DNA of 28,432 nucleotides. It comes from Christensenella sp. UBA1750. Lineage in GTDB: Bacteria > Bacillota > Clostridia > Christensenellales > UBA1750. The position numbers and the translations under genes were made by a program. The stretch lies in NCBI GenBank assembly GCA_002315655.1, contig DCHO01000042.1, positions 25,379-53,810 on the forward strand, read 5' to 3'. Within the stretch, counting starts at the first letter, position 1; each line of letters begins with the position of its first letter. Positions 14,323-21,537 of the stretch are shown here, piece by piece. Below the pieces are notes generated by a model. That model ran no database searches. It was given only the letters and a program-made list of their open reading frames with translations, and was not told the origin of the DNA.

Positions 14323-15158
14323 GCGCCCAGTTCCTTGTCAAAGCAGAAGCGGATGGCTTCATCCAGCCACGCACGGGGCGTCAGCTTTTCCATAAAGGCA
14401 CATTCTGAACGGGTCACATAGTCCGCAGTGCAAAGCCCGTGCGCACCATGGGGATAAATGTGCATTTCGATGTGCTTTCCCGCTTCTGCCATCTTCGCGG
14501 CGAAATAAAGGGAATTTTCCACAGGCACGGCATCGTCCTCGGAGGTTGCCCAGAGGAACGCGGGTGGTGTGTGCGCACCCACCTGCTTTTCAAGGGAAGT
14601 CAGTTCCAATAGTACGGGGTCGTTCTTTTTCTCTCCCAGCAGGTTGTCAAAGCTGCCCTGATGGTGCGCGCCATGGTTGAGAATCACGGGATAGCACAGC
14701 ACCATTTTGTCCGGGCGATAGTGGGAAAGTTCGCCGGGAAGATAGTCCTTCAAAAAATCCTGATTCCACAGTGTCCCCGTGCAGGCGCACAAATGCCCGC
14801 CGGCGGAGAAGCCTAATGTGGCGATATTTTCCGGGTCAATGCCGTATTCCTTTGCATGGTCACGGACATAGCCTACCGCCCAAAGCCCTTCGCAGAGCGC
14901 CTGCGGGAACACGGCGGGAGTGCAGGAATAGCGCACGATAAAAGCCGCCATCCCGGCTGCCACAAAAGGCATGGCGATGGGTTCCGCCTCGCCGTCGTAG
15001 GTGATGGAATATCCGCCGCCGGGGAAAATGACCACGGCAGGCTTTTGTTTGTTGATGGGCAAATCCAGACCGTTCGTGGGCACAAAGGCTTCCAATGTGG
15101 CGGTGTATTCCGCTTTGCCCTGTGTCACAACAGGCACATCCATGCAATAGTGAATCAT
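14319..15158 (-). CDS. Alpha/beta hydrolase (acetyl-esterase-like)
   Basis: A 279-residue serine hydrolase. The oxyanion region is FPGGGYS (about residue 45). The nucleophile is in LGFSAGGHL (about 120), the acid in TSEDDAVPV and the base His in YPHGAHGL, giving a full catalytic triad in order. The shape fits the BD-FAE/acetylxylan esterase-like group. No signal peptide is seen, so it should act in the cytoplasm. It lies 11 bases after the ROK kinase and overlaps pnuC by four bases. In a nanE operon, removal of O-acetyl groups from imported sialic acid or amino sugars is a reasonable but unproven role. Confidence 0.85.
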   Translation of the reverse strand: MIHYCMDVPVVTQGKAEYTATLEAFVPTNGLDLPINKQKPAVVIFPGGGYSITYDGEAEPIAMPFVAAGMAAFIVRYSCTPAVFPQALCEGLWAVGYVRDHAKEYGIDPENIATLGFSAGGHLCACTGTLWNQDFLKDYLPGELSHYRPDKMVLCYPVILNHGAHHQGSFDNLLGEKKNDPVLLELTSLEKQVGAHTPPAFLWATSEDDAVPVENSLYFAAKMAEAGKHIEMHIYPHGAHGLCTADYVTRSECAFMEKLTPRAWLDEAIRFCFDKELGA

Positions 15159-15169
15159 ATAAAGCTCCT

Positions 15170-16030
15170 TTATTTCATGTTATCCATGCAGAATTTCGCT
15201 GCACCGATCAGCCCTGCGTCATTGCCAAGTTCTGCTGCTTCGATGCGTAAATTTTCTTTGAATCGCGGCAGAATCATCGAAAAGCATTTCTCCCGCAGCG
15301 GTTCCATGAGTAAGGTTTCCTGCTTGGAAACACCGCCGCCGATGAGGACGATTTCAGGATTGAGCAGATGAACCAGCGACACAATGCCATAGGAAACATT
15401 GTCCAGCCAGTCGGAAAGGATTTTCAGCATTACCTTGTCGCCCAAAGCGGCACGGTCAAACACTTCCCTGCCGTGTTTGGTTCCGGCGCGCTTCACCAGC
15501 GCGGAGGTCGCGGCGACGGTTTCAAAGGTTCTTTCTTTATCCAGCCGCATCTGCCCCATTTCGCCCGCAATGCCCCGGGTTCCTCCGAAGACCCTGCCGC
15601 CGATGACTATGCCGCCACCCACGCCTGTGCCCAGCGTCACCATGAGCAGGTTCTGCGTGCCTCGGCCTCGCCCGACAAAGCACTCCCCCAAAGCCGCCGC
15701 GTTGGCATCATTGAGCGCAAAGCAGGGAACCAAGAAGGTCCCCTCCATCGTTGCCTTGATTGCCGCGCCCTCATAATGGGGAATTTTCCCGTTTGTACCG
15801 ATCACAATGCCTTCTTTGTCGTCTATCTGCCCGGTTGCGGACACGCCTATGCCCGAAATGCCGGTAAATCTCTCAAAATAGGATTGAGCGGCTGCAACAA
15901 CCGTGGTCAGAATGGGCGTTTCGTAATTGTCGAAGCAGACCGAGACCTCGCTTTTGTCGTGCAGCGTTCCGTTTTCCTCCACCAGACCGAGCTTTGCGGA
16001 GGTGCCGCCGATGTCGATGGCTAAGATCAT
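15170..16030 (-). CDS. ROK-family sugar kinase, probable N-acetylmannosamine kinase
   Basis: A 286-residue kinase of normal ROK length. The ATP phosphate loop is DIGGTSAKLG at residues 6-15, the catalytic base is Asp108 in NDANAAALGE, and the second nucleotide loop is VTLGTGVGGGIV. The ROK zinc site (GH...C-x-C-G-x-x-G-C) is missing. Here the region reads GEMGQMRLDKERTFETVAAT, with Gln for the zinc His and no Cys. That loss is known in some ROK kinases and does not by itself imply an inactive enzyme. The start codon overlaps the nanE stop by four bases, so ManNAc is the most likely substrate, yielding ManNAc-6-phosphate for NanE. Confidence 0.85.
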   Translation of the reverse strand: MILAIDIGGTSAKLGLVEENGTLHDKSEVSVCFDNYETPILTTVVAAAQSYFERFTGISGIGVSATGQIDDKEGIVIGTNGKIPHYEGAAIKATMEGTFLVPCFALNDANAAALGECFVGRGRGTQNLLMVTLGTGVGGGIVIGGRVFGGTRGIAGEMGQMRLDKERTFETVAATSALVKRAGTKHGREVFDRAALGDKVMLKILSDWLDNVSYGIVSLVHLLNPEIVLIGGGVSKQETLLMEPLREKCFSMILPRFKENLRIEAAELGNDAGLIGAAKFCMDNMK

Positions 16031-16722
16031 TTGATGCCCTCCATGAAGCGGGTAGCGATCTCCAAAGGACGTGTGATGGCACCGCCCACGACCACGGCCC
16101 ATGCGCCCAAATCCAACATTTTTTTTGCCTGTTCGGGGGTGTGAACGCGGCCTTCCGCAATGACAGGGCAATCCATCACATTGACCAGACGTTCCACAAG
16201 GTCAAAATTCGGGTCGCCCTTGCAGTCGGCAGTCTCCTTGGTGTAGCCGTTCATGGTGGTGCCTACAAGGTCGGCTCCGGCGCGTCTGGCGGCAACGGCC
16301 TCCTCATAGGTGGCGCAGTCCGCCATGATGATAATGTTGGGGTATTTCTCCCTCACCTGTTGCAGAAATTCCGGGGCGCTCAGGCCGTCTCCGCGCACGG
16401 TGTTGGTGCAGTCGATGGAAACGATGTCGGATAATGCCTCCATGCACTCATCGACCTCTTTCATGGTCATGGTGATGCGCCCGCAGTAGCCGGGATATTC
16501 CCGCTTGATGAGCCCGATCACGGGTAGCCCGGTTTCCTCCTTGATGGCAATGATGTCGTGCTTGGAGGAGGTACGGATCATCTTTGCGCCAGCCTGTTTG
16601 GCGGCACGCGCCATTAAGTACATGATGGAATCCTCGCCGCGGTACAGCGGCTCGCCGGGGGTCGCCTGGCAGGAAACGATGATGGTGCCGTGCATGACGG
16701 CGAACAATTCTTCTTTCGTCAT
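16027..16722 (-). CDS. nanE: N-acylglucosamine-6-phosphate 2-epimerase
   Basis: A 231-residue TIM-barrel enzyme that converts ManNAc-6-phosphate to GlcNAc-6-phosphate in sialic acid and ManNAc breakdown. Family signatures are all present: TIIVSCQATPGEPL at the start, PVIGLIKREYPG, IIIMADCATYEEA, GADLVGTTMNGYT, CPVIAEGRVHTPEQA and VVVGGAITRPLEI. The catalytic Lys (LIKRE) and the acidic residue in AEGR are kept. It is preceded by GGGATAAT with the ATG at 16722, 9 bases after the nucleoside hydrolase stop. It is coupled to the ROK kinase by an ATGA overlap. NanA, NagA, NagB and a sialic acid transporter are not in this window. Confidence 0.95.
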   Translation of the reverse strand: MTKEELFAVMHGTIIVSCQATPGEPLYRGEDSIMYLMARAAKQAGAKMIRTSSKHDIIAIKEETGLPVIGLIKREYPGYCGRITMTMKEVDECMEALSDIVSIDCTNTVRGDGLSAPEFLQQVREKYPNIIIMADCATYEEAVAARRAGADLVGTTMNGYTKETADCKGDPNFDLVERLVNVMDCPVIAEGRVHTPEQAKKMLDLGAWAVVVGGAITRPLEIATRFMEGIK

Positions 16723-16731
16723 ATTATCCCT

Positions 16732-17787
16732 CTATTCTTTTGCATCACAGGTTGTGTAAATCTGTCCGATAAAGCCGTCGCGGTCGATGGCTGTGATCAG
16801 CCGAACATGGTAGGAACCGATATCGGGCTGGGCTTCGTAGCTGTGTCCTTGTTCGTAGAAGATCACCTGTCCGTAAGTCAAGCCCGGTTCCAGACAGGTC
16901 ACGGCATAGCAGCACTTTTCCTCCCGGATCAATCCCTCGTCGATCAGAACGGAAGCCATACACGGATCACAGGCATCTACATATTCGCCACCGGAATTGC
17001 TTCCGTTGAAGGCGCGAAGCTTGGAGAATGCCCGTACGAAAAAGTCTGCTTTTTCGCTCTTTTCGGAAAATGCGTCCATTTCATTCCCGGTGAACATTCC
17101 CGCTTTGTGGGTCGTGTCAAAGGGAACAATGACGGTCTCGATTCCCAAATCAAGAATCGTTTGCAGTGCGGGTGCATCGGTTATGGTGTTAAATTCCGCC
17201 ACCGGCGTGGCATTTCCCTGACCGATTCCGGCGGTTCCCATGATCCAAAAGGACTTGACCTGGCGCATGGCCTCCTCATCGCGCTTGATGGCCGCGGCAA
17301 TGTTGGTGGCAGGACCGAGCACGGCGATTTCGACCTTTCCGGGATTCTCTTTTACGGAATCTAAGATAAAGGAAACCGCGTCATCCCCGTCCACCGTTTT
17401 TGTGGGATGGATCAGACCGCAGTCGCCCATGCCGTCGGAACCGTAAACCGAAATGAGGGTGCGCCTGAGTTCATGGTCGGGCAGATTTTCGCCCCTATAC
17501 ACCGGAACATCCGCACAGTCAAACATCTCAAGGATGTGGCAGGCGGTCTTCCCGACGTTTTCAATGGTGGAATTGCCCTCCACGCAGGTAACGCCCAGCA
17601 GATGTATGTTCTCCGCTTTGCACAGCATGGCAAGCGCCAGCGCATCGTCCGCGCCGGAATCCACATCCGCAATCAGTATTCGTTCTGTGTCCCCTGTCAG
17701 CCTCTTTTCGGAGAATTGTCCGGTGCAGCCGCAAAGAGACAACAGCAACGAAAGCGTCAGCATCAGAGCGAAAACTCTCTTTATCAT
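16732..17787 (-). CDS. Lipoprotein nucleoside hydrolase
   Basis: A 351-residue protein. Its signal peptide is MIKRVFALMLTLSLLLSL with lipobox LCGC, so Cys21 is probably lipidated and the enzyme sits outside the membrane. The inosine-uridine nucleoside hydrolase calcium site is DVDSGADDA (Asp41, Asp43, Asp47, Asp48). Further family features are VEGNSTIENVGKTA, VLGPATNIA, the substrate-binding Asn in EFNTITDAPA and the terminal metal ligand in VDACDPCMAS. The family splits the N-glycosidic bond of ribonucleosides. A secreted lipoprotein form is unusual, since most family members are cytosolic. The start overlaps the stop of a GNAT remnant by four bases. In the same operon as pnuC, it may supply bases or ribose from extracellular nucleosides. 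Confidence 0.88.
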   Translation of the reverse strand: MIKRVFALMLTLSLLLSLCGCTGQFSEKRLTGDTERILIADVDSGADDALALAMLCKAENIHLLGVTCVEGNSTIENVGKTACHILEMFDCADVPVYRGENLPDHELRRTLISVYGSDGMGDCGLIHPTKTVDGDDAVSFILDSVKENPGKVEIAVLGPATNIAAAIKRDEEAMRQVKSFWIMGTAGIGQGNATPVAEFNTITDAPALQTILDLGIETVIVPFDTTHKAGMFTGNEMDAFSEKSEKADFFVRAFSKLRAFNGSNSGGEYVDACDPCMASVLIDEGLIREEKCCYAVTCLEPGLTYGQVIFYEQGHSYEAQPDIGSYHVRLITAIDRDGFIGQIYTTCDAKE

Positions 17788-17978
17788 GGTGATTCCATTT
17801 TTCTCCCTTCCGCAAACCGGCTTTTCCGTTTCTCTTCCGAAACGGAAAAGGGGATAAGGCCGGGGGCATTTTCTTTGGTGTAGCCCAATTCGTTCGCAAC
17901 CGTCATGAAGGAGTCGCGAATTACCTTCACACATTCTCCCAACTCATGAACATCTGCATATCTGATTTCCATATTCAT
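17784..17978 (-). pseudogene. Truncated GNAT acetyltransferase remnant
   Basis: A 64-codon open frame. Its sequence MNMEIRYADVHELGECVKVI, followed by RDSFMTVANELGYTKENAP, matches the first third of GNAT acetyltransferases (about 160-170 residues). It then stops at KMESP, before the acetyl-CoA-binding core, so it cannot be an active enzyme. It is placed with extreme economy: the ATG shares one base with the phosphodiesterase stop (TAATG), and its TGA overlaps the nucleoside hydrolase ATG (ATGA). The remainder was probably deleted, and the stub may persist because it couples translation of its neighbours. A short functional peptide cannot be ruled out. Confidence 0.65.
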
Positions 17979-19900
17979 TATCCGTTCTTCTCTTTCAGAA
18001 ACTCCATGAACTCCAACTCGCGCATGGGCTTGGAGAAATAGAACCCCTGCACAAACTCAATTCCCAAGGAATTCACATAATCAAGCTGTTCTTTTGTCTC
18101 CACGCCCTCCATGACAATGATTTTGCCGATGGAATGGAGCATGGTCGTTAAGTCATTGAGAACGATACGGCCTGCCTTGTTGTCCGCAGAAAGAATGGAG
18201 CGATCCAGCTTGACGGAGCGGAAGGGCAACGATTGCATCTCCATGATGTTGGCATAACCGGTGCCGAAATCATCCAGTGCAAAGGCAAAGCCTTCCTCGG
18301 ACATTTCGGTCATGAGTTCGGCCACGGTCAGATAGTTGGAAAGGGTCACGGTCTCCGTCATTTCAAAGATGAGCTGAGAAGGCTTGACCAGCCAGCGGGA
18401 GACGATTTCCTTCACAGTATTGCGTGCGGCATAGAAGGAATCCGGTGCGGAAAGGTTCAGCGAGATGCGGTCAAGTCCGAATTCTTTCAGTTCCGGGTGA
18501 TAATAGAAGAAACGGCAGGTACGGTCAACCACTAAATTGTCGATCTCCCCCATCAGTCCCATGGCCTTAACGATAGGCATAAACTCATTGGGGAAAACGA
18601 CGCCAAGATCGTCGGTTTCCAGGCGCAGGAGCACCTCCGCCCGCGTGAAGGCCTTCTTTCTCATGTCATAGATCGGCTGGAAGCGCAGGGTGAAGCCGCT
18701 GTCATTTTTGATGGCGCTGCGGATGGCTTCTTCCAATCTGAGACGGTGACGTCCGCGCTCCAGACATTTTCCGTCAATGGGCAGCATCTTGCCGCGGGTG
18801 CCGTCATCGACCTCCGTAAAGGCGATGTTGATGAGGTTTACAATGTCACTGGGGGTTTGCTCGCCGTCGGTCACGCAGTTGCGAATGGTCGCCGTGAAAA
18901 GGATGCTGTACCGCTCCGTCGCCCAGGCGTCGGAAAAGAGCTCCTGTAGCGCCTCCTGCACGGATAGGGCATCACTTTCGTTTTCACAGACCAAGGCAAA
19001 ACGGTCGGTCAGCATGGAAAACGCCCAGCCTTTGTCCTTGACGATGGCTTCCAGCCGTTTGCCGATGGTGATACACAGGTCGTTCAGCGCCCAAACGCTG
19101 ATGGTGCCGGACAGGTCGATGAGGTTTTCCAGACAGACGATGGAAATATACAGTTTTGTCTTATGAATGGCGGAATCCTCGAGATACCGCTCCATGGCGC
19201 GGAAATTGAACAGATTGGTGTTGGAATCCAGCATCATGGCAGGATCCTGCAGGCTGAAATTCATAAGCAGGATGGTGAGCATGATGCCCGTGCCGGTCAT
19301 GAGCACATCAGGGATCATGAATTGAATGCCCATGGTGATCAGCAGCAGCACCGTGTAGGAAACGATGGTACGAAAATTGACAGGCTCCATCTTTTTCCTG
19401 TGACGCAGGGCAAAAATGTTGATGATGAGCAGATAGAACAGCGTGGAGGCGTAAAGCAGAATGGGGCCTTTGCCGGAAACAAAGACAAGCTGTCCCATCT
19501 CCCCGACAACATTTGAAAAAAGATGCAAAGCGGGATTGAGAAGCACAAGCAGGCAGAAGACGGCAGAGGGCAGCACAAGGAGATATTTCGCCTTCTTTGT
19601 GGAATTATAGATGGCATGATTGGAGAAGGCCACATAAGCCAGCAACATCAGCGGCAGTATGGACTGCATCATATAGAAAGCATTGTTGACCAGCAGCGTG
19701 ATGCGGACAGGCACGGAATTGATGTGGTCGATGATAAAACAGCCCAATATATCCAGGGAAATATCAAGGATGCCCGTGACCATATACATCCCGAAGATCC
19801 GGCTTGCACGATCCGGGAAGCGGCGCAGCAGATAATATCGCACAAGAAGGACAGAAAGGACAAGCAACGCGCCCATTTCAAAAAAAGAATTATAGCTCAT
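17978..19900 (-). CDS. Membrane c-di-GMP phosphodiesterase with degenerate GGDEF and EAL domains
   Basis: A 640-residue protein. About seven transmembrane segments fill residues 8-225. A degenerate GGDEF domain follows (about 235-385), where the signature site reads FSMLTDRFALV and cannot make c-di-GMP. An EAL domain covers about 395-635. The EAL motif itself is EVL (RAEVLLRL), but the metal and catalytic residues appear kept: Asn in SLNLSA, Glu in FEMTET, the Asp pair in LDDFGTGYA, Lys in VKLDRSI, Glu in MEGVET and Gln in FVQGFYF. So it should hydrolyse c-di-GMP in response to a membrane-sensed signal. It heads the nanE operon behind the promoter at 19942-19970. The ribosome site (GAGAG) is weak. 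Confidence 0.93.
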   Translation of the reverse strand: MSYNSFFEMGALLVLSVLLVRYYLLRRFPDRASRIFGMYMVTGILDISLDILGCFIIDHINSVPVRITLLVNNAFYMMQSILPLMLLAYVAFSNHAIYNSTKKAKYLLVLPSAVFCLLVLLNPALHLFSNVVGEMGQLVFVSGKGPILLYASTLFYLLIINIFALRHRKKMEPVNFRTIVSYTVLLLITMGIQFMIPDVLMTGTGIMLTILLMNFSLQDPAMMLDSNTNLFNFRAMERYLEDSAIHKTKLYISIVCLENLIDLSGTISVWALNDLCITIGKRLEAIVKDKGWAFSMLTDRFALVCENESDALSVQEALQELFSDAWATERYSILFTATIRNCVTDGEQTPSDIVNLINIAFTEVDDGTRGKMLPIDGKCLERGRHRLRLEEAIRSAIKNDSGFTLRFQPIYDMRKKAFTRAEVLLRLETDDLGVVFPNEFMPIVKAMGLMGEIDNLVVDRTCRFFYYHPELKEFGLDRISLNLSAPDSFYAARNTVKEIVSRWLVKPSQLIFEMTETVTLSNYLTVAELMTEMSEEGFAFALDDFGTGYANIMEMQSLPFRSVKLDRSILSADNKAGRIVLNDLTTMLHSIGKIIVMEGVETKEQLDYVNSLGIEFVQGFYFSKPMRELEFMEFLKEKNG

Positions 19901-19941
19901 AATCTGACACTCTCTTCATTCGCTCTACCAAATTATCACAT

Positions 19942-19970
19942 ATTGTAACAGAAAATGACGGTTTCTTCAA
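19942..19970 (-). promoter_or_regulatory. Promoter of the phosphodiesterase-nanE-pnuC operon
   Basis: On the minus strand TTGAAG and TACAAT are separated by 17 bases. The predicted transcript start is near 19935. It is back to back with the phosphohexomutase promoter, 31 bases away. Confidence 0.72.
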
Positions 19971-20001
19971 TGCTTTCTCTGCTAAATTTACTTGATTAAC
20001 C

Positions 20002-20030
20002 TTGAAGGGCGAAGGAAACAACGCTATACT
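20002..20030 (+). promoter_or_regulatory. Promoter of the phosphohexomutase gene
   Basis: TTGAAG and TATACT are separated by 17 bases, 34 bases upstream of the ATG. Confidence 0.8.
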
Positions 20031-20064
20031 TAACCTATCATTTTTTCAGACAAGGAGCATTGCT

Positions 20065-21480
20065 ATGATCAAATTCGGTACCGGCGGCTGGCGTGCCGTC
20101 ATCGCGGACGATTTCACAAAGGCAAATTTGCAGCTTCTCACCCAGGGTGCCTGCAACTACATGACAAAAGAAGGCTTCCCCGGCGCGGAGGTTTGTGTGG
20201 GCTATGACCGCCGTTTCCTCTCCAAGGAAGCCGCACACTGGCTGTGCGAGGTGCTGGTTGCCAACGGCTTTAAGCCCTATGTGGTCGCCCGTTCCTCCCC
20301 CACACCGCTCATCATGTTCTATGTGGAAAAACACGCCCTGCCCTTCGGCTTCATGGTGACGGCTTCCCACAACCCCGCCATCTACAACGGTGTGAAGGTC
20401 TTCACCTACGGCGGCAGAGACGCTGACCGCGAAGTGACCTCCGCCATCGAGAAGGAGATCGAGGGCATCACCGAAAAAGATGTCAAGTGGATGGACTACG
20501 ACAAAGCGGTTGCCGAGGGGAAGATCATCGAAGGCAATCCCATGAACGATTACATTGACAGCATTCTGGACGCCATCAACGTGGATGCCATCAAGAAGGC
20601 GAACCTGCGCGTCGCGCTCGACCCCATGTACGGTGTTTCACAGACTTCCCTGTCCATGATCCTGCAGACCTGCCGCTGCGATCTGGCTGTCATTCATGAT
20701 CGTCACGATACGCTTTTCGGAGGCAAGCTGCCTGCGCCCAACGAGGACACCATGGGGCCGCTGCAGGCGCTGGTACTGGATCGCTACCACTGCGATTTGG
20801 GTCTTGCAACCGACGGTGACGCCGACCGTCTTGGCGTAATCGACGACGAGGGCAAGTTCGTGCATCCCAATAAATTACTGGTTCTGCTGTACTATTATCT
20901 GGTCAAGTATCGCGGCTGGTCGGGTCCCTGCGTCCGCAACAATTCCACCACGCATCTGCTGGATCGCGTTGCCGCAGGTCTTGGACAGAAGTGCTACGAG
21001 GTCAACGTCGGCTTTAAGTGGGTCTCCGCCAAAATGACCGAGACCGGCGCCATCTTGGGCGGCGAATCCTCCGGCGGTCTGGCCGTCAAGGGGCACATCT
21101 CCGGCAAGGACGGCATTTACGCCGCCGCGCTCATGGTGGAAATGCTGGCCGTCACCGGCAAGAAGCTCTCCCAGCTCTACCGCGACATCTGCGAAGAGTT
21201 CGGCGAGCCCTTCTCCGCCGAGGCCGATTTCCGCATGACGCAGGAGCGCAAGGAAGAAATTCAGAAGCTGCTCTTTGCGGACAAGAAATCCCCTGCCTTT
21301 GCAAAGCCCATCGACCGCATCAGTCTGGAAGACGGCTGCAAGGTCTATTTCAAGGACGATTCCTGGGTCATCTGCCGCTTCTCCGGCACCGAACCTCTGC
21401 TGCGCATGGCTGCCGAAGCCGCAAGTAAAGAAGAAGCACAGGAACTGGTCGATACCTGGAAGCAGTTCCTCGAACTGTAA
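20065..21480 (+). CDS. Phosphoglucomutase/phosphomannomutase family enzyme
   Basis: A 471-residue alpha-D-phosphohexomutase. The ATG at 20065 follows AAGGAG by 7 bases. A longer in-frame reading from 20002 would include the promoter. The four family sites are in order: phosphoserine loop VTASHNPAIYNG (Ser101), metal loop ATDGDADRLG (Asp250, Asp252, Asp254), sugar-binding loop GGESSGG and phosphate-binding loop RFSGTEPLLR. It interconverts hexose 1- and 6-phosphates for glycogen, nucleotide-sugar or cell-wall synthesis. Which sugar is used cannot be told from these motifs. It is monocistronic, with its own promoter and a strong terminator at 21497-21535. The gene is GC-rich at third positions, typical of high expression here. 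Confidence 0.93.
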   Translation: MIKFGTGGWRAVIADDFTKANLQLLTQGACNYMTKEGFPGAEVCVGYDRRFLSKEAAHWLCEVLVANGFKPYVVARSSPTPLIMFYVEKHALPFGFMVTASHNPAIYNGVKVFTYGGRDADREVTSAIEKEIEGITEKDVKWMDYDKAVAEGKIIEGNPMNDYIDSILDAINVDAIKKANLRVALDPMYGVSQTSLSMILQTCRCDLAVIHDRHDTLFGGKLPAPNEDTMGPLQALVLDRYHCDLGLATDGDADRLGVIDDEGKFVHPNKLLVLLYYYLVKYRGWSGPCVRNNSTTHLLDRVAAGLGQKCYEVNVGFKWVSAKMTETGAILGGESSGGLAVKGHISGKDGIYAAALMVEMLAVTGKKLSQLYRDICEEFGEPFSAEADFRMTQERKEEIQKLLFADKKSPAFAKPIDRISLEDGCKVYFKDDSWVICRFSGTEPLLRMAAEAASKEEAQELVDTWKQFLEL

Positions 21481-21496
21481 TCCATCAAAAAACACA

Positions 21497-21535
21497 GCAC
21501 CCACGGAAGAAATCATTCCTCCGTGGGTGCTTTTT
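21497..21535. terminator. Bidirectional terminator between the phosphohexomutase and glycosidase-like genes
   Basis: An 11-bp perfect stem, GCACCCACGGA with TCCGTGGGTGC (ends 21497 and 21530), is followed by TTTTT on the plus strand and by TGTGTTTTTTG on the minus strand. Confidence 0.88.
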
Positions 21536-21537
21536 CG

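Noticed and set aside
15170..16030. Inactivated ROK kinase pseudogene
   Set aside because: Although the zinc motif is absent, length, reading frame, ATP loops and catalytic Asp108 are intact, and zinc-free ROK kinases are known.
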